Below, in pieces: positions 16,797 to 25,170 of a stretch of DNA of 64,000 nucleotides (within the stretch, counting starts at the first letter, position 1; each line of letters opens with the position of its first letter). A program made the translations under genes and the position numbers. Under the pieces are notes generated by a model. It searched no databases and had not been told where the DNA came from. It worked only from the letters and a program-made list of their open reading frames with translations. The DNA lies in the NCBI GenBank assembly GCA_964015035.1, contig CAXHCA010000011.1, positions 14,848-78,847 on the forward strand. Direction: 5' to 3'. This stretch comes from BQJU01 sp964015035. GTDB lineage: Bacteria; Bacteroidota; Bacteroidia; Chitinophagales; Saprospiraceae.

Positions 16797-17591
16797 ATGG
16801 GAATCACTCGCTTTTCATTTCCGGTCCTTTTGATGGTGGCCGCTGGTTGCTGGACCGCGACTGTTGCCCAAGATTTGGAAGAATCCTTATCCGCAGTGAT
16901 TCGTATCGATACGATTGCTGATGATAGGGTGTCCATTCAAAATATTTGTCAAAACAATGGAGAAGAACCTTATTCCTCCCTCACCTATGAAGCGATTATC
17001 CTCAAGAGAGATTCGCGAGGCAATGTGTCCAACAACAAGCAAGGTGGCGAATTTTCAGTAGATCCCAAATCCGAAGAGATCTTATCTACTCAAAAGATGA
17101 ACTTTGATTCCAAAGGATTGCTCACTGTTCGGCTAAAAATATATCAAGGTTCAAAGATGTTGGCCGATGCCTTTTATACCAATGGTAATGTAGATCAGAT
17201 GCCAACCAAGGAGGAAGAGAATCCAGGCCAGCAGGAGAATGAAGTAGATCCTTTACTGGATGGCGGATTGATCATTGATGAAACCCGTACCCGGATAGGC
17301 AGAGAATTTTATGACCTTTTTTTTGGTCGATGGCAAACAGATGCTCCTCCGGGCATAGGAGACTACTTTATTCGTATCGAAGAACAACCTTTTCGGGGGC
17401 TAAATACCATTATTAAAGTGTATCTGGATGATGGGGTTGTTTTTCAACAGGTTTTACAGCCCCGGGCAAATTACGTAGAAGATTTGGTTGATTTTGTTGT
17501 GAGCCGGATGCAACGGTCTGTGGCTAGATTGGCACAGCTCCGCAAAGACTTTTCGGAAGAAGGCGATCAATCAGGAACCGGTATTTATTGA
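16797..17591 (+). CDS. csgE: CsgH-like/CsgE fusion, curli secretion gatekeeper
   Basis: The 264-residue periplasmic protein has a signal peptide (residues 1-24) and two domains. Residues about 28-127 resemble CsgH, the periplasmic curlin-amyloid inhibitor of alphaproteobacteria: LTYEAIILKRDSRGNVSNNK, QGGEFSVDP, ILSTQKMNF, LTVRLKIYQGSKMLAD. Residues about 155-250 are CsgE: GLIIDETRTRIGREFYDLFF, YFIRIEEQPFRGLNTIIKVY, VFQQVLQPRANYVEDLVDFV. CsgE caps the CsgG channel and directs CsgA into it; CsgH-like domains stop premature fibre formation. Joining both in one chain is unusual relative to the proteobacterial systems, where they are separate. E. coli CsgE is about 129 residues. Confidence 0.85.
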   Translation: MGITRFSFPVLLMVAAGCWTATVAQDLEESLSAVIRIDTIADDRVSIQNICQNNGEEPYSSLTYEAIILKRDSRGNVSNNKQGGEFSVDPKSEEILSTQKMNFDSKGLLTVRLKIYQGSKMLADAFYTNGNVDQMPTKEEENPGQQENEVDPLLDGGLIIDETRTRIGREFYDLFFGRWQTDAPPGIGDYFIRIEEQPFRGLNTIIKVYLDDGVVFQQVLQPRANYVEDLVDFVVSRMQRSVARLAQLRKDFSEEGDQSGTGIY

Positions 17592-17654
17592 TGATTTTCC
17601 AAACTCTAGTTGGCTAGTTAACGGTTGTTAGCTTACACCTAAATTCCAAAGAAA

Positions 17655-18077
17655 ATGAACAAACTCCTATCCGTACTGTGCACTTTATGGTGCGTACTCT
17701 TTTTCTGTACACCTATCTTTTCTCAAGATTTTGTTTATCGAGCCAAAAATCCTGCCTTTGGCGGTAGCGATTTCAACTACACCTGGTTACTCAATTCCGC
17801 CAATGCGCAAAACACCATTGAGGAAGAAGATCAGAATGATCCGTTTAATCAGGACAATCAATTGGATCAATTTACAGAATCACTCAATCGGCAATTACTC
17901 AACCAGATTAGCCGTAACCTCTTTTCTGACCAGTTTGGACAAAATGGTCTTTCCGAAGGTACCTTCCTACTCGGTGATTTCCAAATTGAAATAATCGAAG
18001 GTCTGGACGGCATCAATATCACCATTTTTGATCTGGCAGGAGGTGGCCAAACCAGTATTCTGGTCCCCTTCTTTTGA
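17655..18077 (+). CDS. csgF: CsgF-like curli assembly factor
   Basis: The 140-residue exported protein has a signal peptide (residues 1-23). The mature start DFVYRAKNPAFGGSDFNYTW LLNSANAQN is the CsgF signature (E. coli: TFQFRNPNFGG..LLNSAQAQN), the region that inserts into the CsgG pore. The middle holds LDQFTESLNRQLLNQISRNL and the end, GDFQIEIIEGLDGINITIFD..GGQTSILVPF, matches the CsgF C-terminal beta domain. CsgF sits at the outer end of CsgG and tethers the nucleator. The length is normal for the family. Confidence 0.92.
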   Translation: MNKLLSVLCTLWCVLFFCTPIFSQDFVYRAKNPAFGGSDFNYTWLLNSANAQNTIEEEDQNDPFNQDNQLDQFTESLNRQLLNQISRNLFSDQFGQNGLSEGTFLLGDFQIEIIEGLDGINITIFDLAGGGQTSILVPFF

Positions 18078-18102
18078 TTGAAATTTTAAATTCAAGAATA
18101 CC

Positions 18103-18224
18103 CTCCCGGATTTAGAGTTTGGAAAGGCTTGGCTACCTGTTCTTTGAAAGCTGAGCTATTAGAGAGCACTAAGGGTGGCCAGGCATTTTTCAATTTCCTG
18201 ATCCGGGAGTTTTTACCAAACTCT
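18103..18224. repeat. Imperfect inverted repeat in the csgF-csgG gap
   Basis: CTCCCGGAT (18103-18111) is repeated inverted as ATCCGGGAG (18201-18209), and the similarity continues inward (TTTGGAAAGGCTTGGCTACC against the complement of GGTGGCCAGGCATTTTTCAA). In addition AGAGTTTGG (18114-18122) is inverted at 18216-18224 (CCAAACTCT), outside the first pair, so the two pairings cross and could give a pseudoknot. It might be a mobile palindrome or an RNA control element acting on csgG. Confidence 0.6.
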
Positions 18225-18232
18225 ATAGGTAC

Positions 18233-19582
18233 ATGAAATCATCTTTTTTTACTTCTATCATTCTGCTCCTATTGTTGAGCAGTGGATGTGGCGCGTATCT
18301 TCACCAACCGGCCGGGCATCAACCTGCACGGATCGGAGAGGAAACTGTAATCACCTCCAGCCTCCGGGGATTGCCCGTTCCCAAAGATAAGCTCGTGGCA
18401 GCCGTGTATAAATTTCGCGACCAAACCGGTCAATACAAACCTTCCGAAAACGGGGCAAGCTGGTCAACCGCGGTCACTCAAGGCGGGACCAATATTTTGA
18501 TCCGGGCCCTGGAAGACAGTGGCTGGTTTATTCCCATCGAACGCGAAAATATTGGCAACCTGTTTAATGAACGCAAAATCATTAGCTCCAGTCGGAAGCA
18601 GTATGGCAATGAAGAGCCACTGCCGCCACTGTTGTTTGCCGGAATCCTCTTGGAGGGAGGGGTCGTATCTTATGACGCCAACATCCTCACCGGTGGCATC
18701 GGTATCCGGTACTTTGGAGCGGGTGGCTCGGGCCAATATCGACAGGATCGTGTCACCGTTTATCTGCGAGCCATTTCCACCAGTACCGGGAAAATTTTAA
18801 AAACGGTCTATACCTCCAAGACCATCCTTTCTCAGGCCGTGGATGTGGGATTGTTTCGCTACGTGCGCTTCAAACGGTTGTTGGAAGCGGAAACGGGGTT
18901 TACCTACAACGAACCTTCCGAAATGGCTGTAACGGAAGCCATTGAAAAGGCTGTCCAGACCCTGGTGATGGAAGGCATTATAGAGAATTTGTGGGAAGCA
19001 GATACCAGCAAGGTCGCGCAAAACCAGTTGGCAATCGAATCCTATATGGAGGAGAAGAATGACATGCAGCGCACCGATATTTTCCAACGCGAACGACAAA
19101 ATTACAACCCCAGTGCTAGCTTTGAAGCTGCGGGTATGGCACTCTTGTATCAGGGGGATTATCCCAACGCCCAACACCAACCGGGCATATCGGGTAGCAT
19201 AGCTTACCATTTTAGTCCTTTTTTTTATACCCGCATTCGGGTGGGGACCAGCCAGTTTGCCACCGAACGGTTTTACAAAGAGCGCATCACCTTTGCCACC
19301 CTTGATGCTGGATTGCGCCTCCTGCCGCAAGACCGACTTTCTCCCATCGCGTATGTGGGAGGTGGGGTGTTGATGGATGAAAATAATAATAGTTCCGCAA
19401 CCAATTTTGTGTTGAATGCCGGCCTGTCGATGGAGTATCGATTGGGAAAATTATGGGGCGTGGAACTGGGCGTAGGGCAACAATATTTGCTCAACGATCA
19501 GGTGGATGAAGTGGAGCAGGGTAAATTCAACGATTATTTTTGGTATGGCTCACTTGGGCTGAAGGTTTTCTTTAATAAATAA
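18233..19582 (+). CDS. csgG: CsgG-like curli secretion pore lipoprotein with C-terminal beta-barrel domain
   Basis: The 449-residue outer-membrane lipoprotein has lipobox LSSGC with Cys19. Residues about 40-255 are CsgG: LPVPKDKLVAAVYKFRDQTG QYKP, GGTNILIRALEDSGWFIPIE RENIGNLFNERKII, GILLEGGVVSYDANILTGG, DRVTVYLRAISTSTGKILKT VYTSKTI. CsgG forms the nonameric pore through which curlin subunits leave. Residues about 290-449 are an extra domain with alternating aromatic strands (AYHFSPFFYTRIRVG, LDAGLRLLPQDRLSPIAYVG, GLSMEYRLGKLWGVELGVG) ending in F, like a small outer-membrane beta-barrel. E. coli CsgG is 277 residues and lacks it. It is the fifth gene of the cluster. Confidence 0.92.
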   Translation: MKSSFFTSIILLLLLSSGCGAYLHQPAGHQPARIGEETVITSSLRGLPVPKDKLVAAVYKFRDQTGQYKPSENGASWSTAVTQGGTNILIRALEDSGWFIPIERENIGNLFNERKIISSSRKQYGNEEPLPPLLFAGILLEGGVVSYDANILTGGIGIRYFGAGGSGQYRQDRVTVYLRAISTSTGKILKTVYTSKTILSQAVDVGLFRYVRFKRLLEAETGFTYNEPSEMAVTEAIEKAVQTLVMEGIIENLWEADTSKVAQNQLAIESYMEEKNDMQRTDIFQRERQNYNPSASFEAAGMALLYQGDYPNAQHQPGISGSIAYHFSPFFYTRIRVGTSQFATERFYKERITFATLDAGLRLLPQDRLSPIAYVGGGVLMDENNNSSATNFVLNAGLSMEYRLGKLWGVELGVGQQYLLNDQVDEVEQGKFNDYFWYGSLGLKVFFNK

Positions 19583-19601
19583 CCCTAGATCGAAACTTAT
19601 C

Positions 19602-21083
19602 ATGAAACATATATTTTTCCTTAGCATCGGCTTATTGTTTATGGTTTGGTCTTGTCAGGAAGACACCATAGAACCACAATTATACGGCCGGATTGCCGGA
19701 AGTGTTATTGATGACGTGACTTTTATTCCTCAGCCGAATACCATCATCAGCACCAATCCATCTACTTCGGTCATCACGGTGGAAAACGACGGATCTTTTG
19801 TTTTGGACTCACTGGAACCGGGCAATTATACGATCAAAGCGCGTTTGGATGGCTACCTTGATGAGAGCGTGACCGTCAATGTCAAAGCCGATATCACCAC
19901 CACGACCACCGTTTTGCTTTCTGTGGCGCCCGATGGCAATGAACCGCCCGGAGTGCCTATTGTGATCAACCCGCTTGATGCTACTATGGATTTAACCACT
20001 AATTTAACCATGAGTTGGACGGCATCCGACCCCAATGCACAGGACACCCTGCGCTATGACCTGATCTTGTATCCCGCAGATGGATCAGCCCCATTGATGG
20101 TCGCCGAACAGATTTTGGATACCTTTTATCAAGTCAATAATCTGGATTTTGATCAGCTTTATTTTTGGCAAGTGATCGTATCGGATGGGACTCATGATCC
20201 CGTTTACAGCCCCGTATGGCAATTCAAAACCCGTATCTTCCCCGATGCGAGAATTCACTTTTCCCGCAAGGTAGATGACCAATTCCAAATCTTCGGATTC
20301 ACCGAAGCCGATAGCACCATCTTGGTGGTAGAAGGGATCAAAAATTTTTGGCGCCCACGCATGGACCCCGCCCGCGAACGCATCGCCTTTTTGTCTATTG
20401 AGGATTTGGAAACACATTTGTACATCAGTAATCGGGAAGGAGAAAATGTTCAACAGGTGACGAGCATTCCTGTAGTGACTTACGACAATTTGAATACCGC
20501 CTACTGCTGGTCGCCGGATGGGGCTAGCTTGCTTTATGCCAATAACAACCAATTGTATCGCGTCAATGACAACGGGACCGGGCTGATTGCGCTAAGCGAA
20601 GCTCCTGCCGGACAACGATTCGCAGAGGTAGACTGGAACGGAAGTACCAATCGTATCTTGGTGAGAACAGTAGAGAACTTCCACTATCAGTCGCGGTTAT
20701 TTCTCGTTGATCCGATGGATGGAACAATGCAACCGCTATTGGATAGCATTCCGGGTAGTTACAGCAGTCCCAGTTTCTCCATTGACGGGGGGCAGGTCTT
20801 GTATTGCCACGATGTGACAAATTTCCCTTCAGCTGATGGTCGTCAGTTAGATGCCAGAATTTTGCTGCTAGATCTACAAACGGGAGCAACGACTGATTTG
20901 TCTTATGACAAAGTAGCGGGTACCAATGATCTACAGGTCCGCTTTTCCCCCACAGGTGCGGTATTGATGTTTGTCAATACGCTGAATGATGGCATTTCAC
21001 AGCAGGACATCTGGACCATGAAAATTAGTGGCCTGGATCGGGAGCCGGTCATCATGGAAGGGGAGATGCCGGATTGGCGGTGA
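19602..21083 (+). CDS. Curli-cluster lipoprotein: regulatory-like domain, Fn3-like domain, TolB-type propeller
   Basis: The 493-residue lipoprotein has signal ending MVWSC (Cys18). Residues about 27-105 form a carboxypeptidase-regulatory-like/DUF4480-type beta domain (GRIAGSVIDDVTFIPQPNTI, SLEPGNYTIKARLDGYLDES). Residues about 118-210 read as a fibronectin type III-like domain (PPGVPIVINPLDATMDLTTN, LTMSWTASDPN, YFWQVIVSDG). Residues 215-493 are a WD40-like/PD40 (TolB) beta-propeller with WSPDGASLLYANNN and SIDGGQVLYC blades. It starts 19 bp after csgG. It is likely an accessory surface or periplasmic factor of the curli machine; the exact role is unknown. Confidence 0.8.
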   Translation: MKHIFFLSIGLLFMVWSCQEDTIEPQLYGRIAGSVIDDVTFIPQPNTIISTNPSTSVITVENDGSFVLDSLEPGNYTIKARLDGYLDESVTVNVKADITTTTTVLLSVAPDGNEPPGVPIVINPLDATMDLTTNLTMSWTASDPNAQDTLRYDLILYPADGSAPLMVAEQILDTFYQVNNLDFDQLYFWQVIVSDGTHDPVYSPVWQFKTRIFPDARIHFSRKVDDQFQIFGFTEADSTILVVEGIKNFWRPRMDPARERIAFLSIEDLETHLYISNREGENVQQVTSIPVVTYDNLNTAYCWSPDGASLLYANNNQLYRVNDNGTGLIALSEAPAGQRFAEVDWNGSTNRILVRTVENFHYQSRLFLVDPMDGTMQPLLDSIPGSYSSPSFSIDGGQVLYCHDVTNFPSADGRQLDARILLLDLQTGATTDLSYDKVAGTNDLQVRFSPTGAVLMFVNTLNDGISQQDIWTMKISGLDREPVIMEGEMPDWR

Positions 21084-21153
21084 TTGTTTTATCAGGGGAA
21101 TGCTTGAAAATTGGAGAAAAATCCATTGTCAACCGGGGGCAACTGCGCCCTTG

Positions 21154-21236
21154 GTTCTTTGACAAACCCCGTAATTCAGAGCCAAGCTTGGCCACCGCTT
21201 GTCCTGATTTTACATCGGAGAAATTTGTCAATGAAC
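21154..21236. repeat. Family II palindromic element (copy i)
   Basis: GTTCTTTGACAAA (21154-21166) is partly inverted at 21224-21236 (TTTGTCAATGAAC). The left arm continues CCCCGTAATTCAGAGCCAA, nearly identical to the copy at 43691. It lies between the curli cluster and the GSCFA gene. Confidence 0.75.
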
Positions 21237-21317
21237 GTTGTCTTTTTTTGTGAGAGGGATTGGATTAAAGATCCTCTGGGGATAGCTTACTTCGATAAGA
21301 AAGTACGCCATAAAGAT

Positions 21318-21325
21318 TATCTTTG
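21318..21325 (+). promoter_or_regulatory. Candidate -7 promoter element (TATCTTTG)
   Basis: TATCTTTG matches TAnnTTTG and ends 12 nt before the ATG at 21338, which would give a very short leader. It covers the alternative TTG start at 21323 and so favours initiation at 21338. Confidence 0.3.
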
Positions 21326-21337
21326 TTAAAAAAATTC

Positions 21338-22324
21338 ATGCCGCATTTCCGGACAACGCTGAAACTACCGGATTTTCCTTTTAAGATTTCCCATACTACC
21401 TCGGTACTCAATATCGGTTCCTGTTTTGCCGAGCACATCGGCAATCGCCTGGCGCAATACAAGTTTCCAAGTCAGTTGAACCCACATGGTATTGTCTACA
21501 ATCCGATTTCTATGGCCCGGGTATTGGACGATTTACGCTCGCAGAAACGGTATCAAAAAGAAGACTTATTTCAATATGCAGACCAATGGCACAGTTTTGC
21601 ACACCACGGTTATTTTTCTCATCCGGAATTGGCGCAAGCTCTGGAAAAAATCAATAAGCGTTTATCACAAGGGCAACGTTTTATACCACAGCTCGACGTT
21701 CTGATCCTGACCTTTGGTACGGCCAATGCCTTTCTATGGAACCAAACCGGTGAGATTGTAGCCAATTGCCATAAAATGCCGGGGCATGAATTTAAGCGCA
21801 TTCGGTTGTCGGTGGAGGAAATTGTGGGCTCACTCCAAGAGCAATTATCTGCCTTACGGCAAATACGGCCAGAATTAAACGTCTTGCTCACCGTTAGTCC
21901 TGTGCGACATATCCGTGATGGATTGGTGGAAAACCAGCGAAGTAAGGCGACCTTGCTTCTAGCCGCTGAATTATTGGAGAGAGAATTAAATTTTGTGCAC
22001 TATTTTCCTTCGTATGAACTGGTCATAGACGATTTGCGCGATTACCGTTTTTACGATCGGGATATGATTCATCCGAGCTCTCTGGCGGTGGATTATGTGT
22101 GGGAGCAATTTGCTGCTTCTTTCTTCTCAAAAGAAACACAGGCCCTGATGAAACGCATTCATCACATCATTTCGGCCAGTCAACATCGGCCATTTCATGC
22201 GCAATCTGCCGCCCATCAAACCTTTATAAAAAAACAAATTGACGAAATAGCTGTTTTGCAAAAAGAATTTCCCACATTGGACTTTAGCCAAGAAATTGCT
22301 ATTTTCGACAACCAACGATCGTAA
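21338..22324 (+). CDS. GSCFA-domain protein
   Basis: The 328-residue cytoplasmic protein (ATG at 21338; MPHFRTTLKLPDFPFKI) carries the namesake motif SVLNIGSCFAEHIGNRLAQY, then GIVYNPISMARVLDDL, LTFGTANAF, VSPVRHIRDG and the late Asp/His region DRDMIHPSSLAVDYVWEQF. GSCFA domains have an SGNH-hydrolase-like fold (the Ser in GSCF and the late D-x-x-H), found mainly in Bacteroidota and often linked to sugar metabolism; the substrate is unknown. The length is standard. It is flanked by a family II element upstream and a T9SS hydrolase downstream. Confidence 0.92.
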   Translation: MPHFRTTLKLPDFPFKISHTTSVLNIGSCFAEHIGNRLAQYKFPSQLNPHGIVYNPISMARVLDDLRSQKRYQKEDLFQYADQWHSFAHHGYFSHPELAQALEKINKRLSQGQRFIPQLDVLILTFGTANAFLWNQTGEIVANCHKMPGHEFKRIRLSVEEIVGSLQEQLSALRQIRPELNVLLTVSPVRHIRDGLVENQRSKATLLLAAELLERELNFVHYFPSYELVIDDLRDYRFYDRDMIHPSSLAVDYVWEQFAASFFSKETQALMKRIHHIISASQHRPFHAQSAAHQTFIKKQIDEIAVLQKEFPTLDFSQEIAIFDNQRS

Positions 22325-22422
22325 CGACGGATTTTAATTCGTCATGTTTCTGTTTCTTTATCTAGGCGATGGTTTAGTCTTTAATAAAAGCCCAATCATT
22401 CGCTATCATACCAAATAATTGC

Positions 22423-23853
22423 ATGAAAAAGTTATCAATTTTCCTTTCCTTGCTTTGTTTTGTAAGTTTTTCCTTATCCGCACAAGAACTCGTCAGTGTC
22501 ACCTATAAAGGAGAACGCAGTAAACAGCAGTTGATCAATCAGTTTAATAATCCGCTGATTCAGAATGGCATTAAAATGTATAAGATCACCTATACCACGC
22601 CCGATCTGACCGGTGCACTGGATACGGCATCTGGGCTACTGGCTATACCGGTGCGGGATGGGGACTTCAACTATCCGCTTTTGTGTTATCAACACGGCAC
22701 GGTAGGTTCGCGTACCGATGTGCCTTCCAATCTGGCCGGTGGATATGAACTGGCTATGGTGTATGGAGGAATGGGGTATGCTTCGGCAGCACCAGATTTT
22801 CTTGGACTGGGGGAAGCACGGGGCTTTCATCCGTATGTGCATGCCGATACGGAGGCTTCAGCGGCTATTGATATGTTGTATGCCGTGCGCCAATATGCAG
22901 CGGAAAGTGATGAGTTCTCGCTCAATGATCAATTGTTTATCACGGGTTATTCTCAGGGCGGACATGCGGCAGCAGCCCTGCACCGCGAGCTGGAAGCGAA
23001 TTTCACCGAGGATTTTACGGTGACGGCCTCAGCGCCGATGTCAGGTCCTTATAGCATCTCTGTGGCAATGAAGGCTAAAATTCTGAGTGACGATGCGTAT
23101 TACTTTCCGGCCTATGTGCCTTATACTTTCTTATCTTATAACCTGGCATACAACATCAATTATCCCATTGAAGCCTATTTCAAGGCACCTTATGCCGGGA
23201 TGATTGAGCAATTTTATAACGAAGAAATTACCTTGGGCAGCTTGAATAATATGCTGATCAATACCCTTACCTCGGAGTATGGTGCATCGGTGGCGCGCTA
23301 CATGATTCAGGACAGTATTCTGGATGTTGCGGCCAATGAACCGAACCACCCCTTAAGTCTGGCGTTGGCTGATAATGATGTGGTCGATTGGGCTCCTCAG
23401 GCCCCAACACGTCTGTACTATTGCATGGCGGATGATCAGGTGGTGTATACGAACAGTTTGATTGCCGACTCCGTGATGACCGAAAATGGCGCAGTTGATT
23501 TGGTGGCCATTGATATCAATTCCAATGCTGATCATGGCGGTTGTGTAGAACCCGCAGTGACGGCTGCTCTTTTCTTCTTTTTGCAATACCAAGATATCAC
23601 CGTGGATGCCGAGGAACCTTTGGTGGAAAGGAACATCAAGGTCTTCCCAAATCCGGTGTCCGATTACATTCAATTGGAAAATGCTCCTGAGGGCGCCATG
23701 GTTCAACTTTACGATCAAAGTGGAAAGTTAAAGCTAAAAACGGTTTTGAATGAAGATCAGAAGATCAATGTTAATGTATTGCCATCAGGTATTTATAGCC
23801 TACGCTTAAATTGGAAAGGAGGTCAGATCTCGAGGCAGGTGGTGAAGAAGTAA
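22423..23853 (+). CDS. Secreted alpha/beta hydrolase (secretory-lipase-like) with T9SS sorting domain
   Basis: The 476-residue protein has a signal peptide (residues 1-20). The hydrolase domain has YQHGTVGSRTDVPSN (oxyanion region), FITGYSQGGHAAAALHRELE with the nucleophile Ser in GYSQGG, Asp in YCMADDQVVYTNS and the catalytic His in SNADHGGCVEPA, as in secretory lipases/esterases. The last 75 residues (IKVFPNPVSDYIQLENAPEG...LPSGIYSLRLNWKGGQISRQ) are a type A T9SS sorting domain. It is therefore an extracellular or surface-bound esterase/lipase. The substrate is unknown. Confidence 0.92.
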   Translation: MKKLSIFLSLLCFVSFSLSAQELVSVTYKGERSKQQLINQFNNPLIQNGIKMYKITYTTPDLTGALDTASGLLAIPVRDGDFNYPLLCYQHGTVGSRTDVPSNLAGGYELAMVYGGMGYASAAPDFLGLGEARGFHPYVHADTEASAAIDMLYAVRQYAAESDEFSLNDQLFITGYSQGGHAAAALHRELEANFTEDFTVTASAPMSGPYSISVAMKAKILSDDAYYFPAYVPYTFLSYNLAYNINYPIEAYFKAPYAGMIEQFYNEEITLGSLNNMLINTLTSEYGASVARYMIQDSILDVAANEPNHPLSLALADNDVVDWAPQAPTRLYYCMADDQVVYTNSLIADSVMTENGAVDLVAIDINSNADHGGCVEPAVTAALFFFLQYQDITVDAEEPLVERNIKVFPNPVSDYIQLENAPEGAMVQLYDQSGKLKLKTVLNEDQKINVNVLPSGIYSLRLNWKGGQISRQVVKK

Positions 23854-23989
23854 CTTACCACAGCGCCATTTTTTTGCAGGGTAATTCGAATAAATTCGGC
23901 CAACCGTGGGTTTGCCAGCTTTAAAATCCATGATTTGGAAGATGAGCAGCTGAAACACTAGCGATTTATCGTTGGTGAGTACACGTTAG

Positions 23990-24862
23990 CTAAATTTTCG
24001 GGTCCAAATGCCCATGGCAATGCACGGTTTTTGGGGCTAGTGTTACCTCCCGATAGCCGACCCAATCTTTGTGGTATTCTACCTCAATACAAAAAGGGCA
24101 ATGGCTACAATCTTGGATCACATCGGCATAACTTTGCTGATGGTGTGGGCCGTATTGATGAAAGCGTCTCTTTTGTGGACAGGGCTGCACCAAATAACGG
24201 TGGTAGTTCTTGTATTGTCGGTGAGTCACCCGTTTAGCAATAGCTTGCTTTCGCAAATTATACTCTAGCCACTGCTTTCGTGGATTGTACAACCAGGATT
24301 TATGATTTTTTCCTTCAAGTAGGTAATGGCGAAAAGCATCATCACTCCATTCAGGGCCTAACCCGCTAACGGTTTGGTAAATTGCCAGGGCGTTGATTTC
24401 GATAGCTGCCAGGCTTAGCCTTTGCAAATGTTGAATCTTTTTGAAGCCAATGCCATGGCTGACCTTAATTTCGACTAGTATACGTTTGTGGTCTGTTTCC
24501 AGAATAATATCTGGGATAATGCCATCCAGGTAATTTTCCAGGTAAACCTTTTGGAATTGAATGCGTCGTGGACCATAAAGAGGTCTTGGTTGGCCGTGAA
24601 GACTTACCGGAGGCAAGAGCAAATACCGATATTGAGTGAATAGTTCCTTTGCTCTTAAATGCAAGGCACTTTCCAGAGCATGAGTACAGGTGGTGCCTTT
24701 TTGGTGCGCAAAATGGTGTTGATTTTTCTGCCCTTTTTTAGCAACTAAAGCCTGTTGGCAAAAAGGACATAGACAGGCACATTTTAATCCTCTAGCAACC
24801 TGTTCTACCCGATGCAATTTTCCATCCCGGAGACCATAAGGAATTGTTTGGGTGCTTTTCAT
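23990..24862 (-). CDS. CoiA-like competence/nuclease protein
   Basis: The 290-residue protein begins with a CoiA-type zinc-binding head (CACLCPFCQQALVAKKG..HHFAHQKGTTC, residues 28-59). Residues 110-135 (IIPDIILETDHKRILVEIKV) supply the D-x(n)-E-x-K core of a PD-(D/E)XK nuclease fold. A second cysteine cluster near the C-terminus (CSHCPFCIEVEYH) may bind another zinc. CoiA is needed for DNA processing during natural transformation in Gram-positive bacteria; in Bacteroidota the role is inferred only. It is monocistronic. Confidence 0.8.
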   Translation of the reverse strand: MKSTQTIPYGLRDGKLHRVEQVARGLKCACLCPFCQQALVAKKGQKNQHHFAHQKGTTCTHALESALHLRAKELFTQYRYLLLPPVSLHGQPRPLYGPRRIQFQKVYLENYLDGIIPDIILETDHKRILVEIKVSHGIGFKKIQHLQRLSLAAIEINALAIYQTVSGLGPEWSDDAFRHYLLEGKNHKSWLYNPRKQWLEYNLRKQAIAKRVTHRQYKNYHRYLVQPCPQKRRFHQYGPHHQQSYADVIQDCSHCPFCIEVEYHKDWVGYREVTLAPKTVHCHGHLDPKI

Positions 24863-25170
24863 AAGGTGGTTAGTTTTAACGATCGTAAATCGCGAGGACG
24901 GGCAACTATGGTGAGCTACGCCATAGAGCTAAATCAAGGTGAAGAGAAAAGAGCACAGCAAATAGTGGAGCCCTATAACAATATATTCACAAAAAATGAT
25001 TTTTGCAAGTTTTTTGTTGTAAAAAGCAAACTACACGATTATTTTGAGACTCGTGGATCATTGACGTTGCCAACTTCAATGACCTATGTTTAAAGGATTG
25101 GCAATCCGCACACGGTCTCGAAGGGACCAAATGAATTTGGCAAATTCGAGCCATCTTCGCTGCATATTTT
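24863..25170. other. Intergenic, nothing recognised
   Basis: 308 bases upstream of the CoiA-like gene and downstream of the membrane glycosyltransferase. I saw no gene, repeat or clear promoter. An open plus-strand frame crossing it overlaps the 5' end of the CoiA-like gene and has no recognisable content. Confidence 0.4.

Noticed and set aside
24812..25093. Open plus-strand frame between CoiA-like and glycosyltransferase genes
   Set aside because: Overlaps the start of the CoiA-like gene antisense and shows no protein features.
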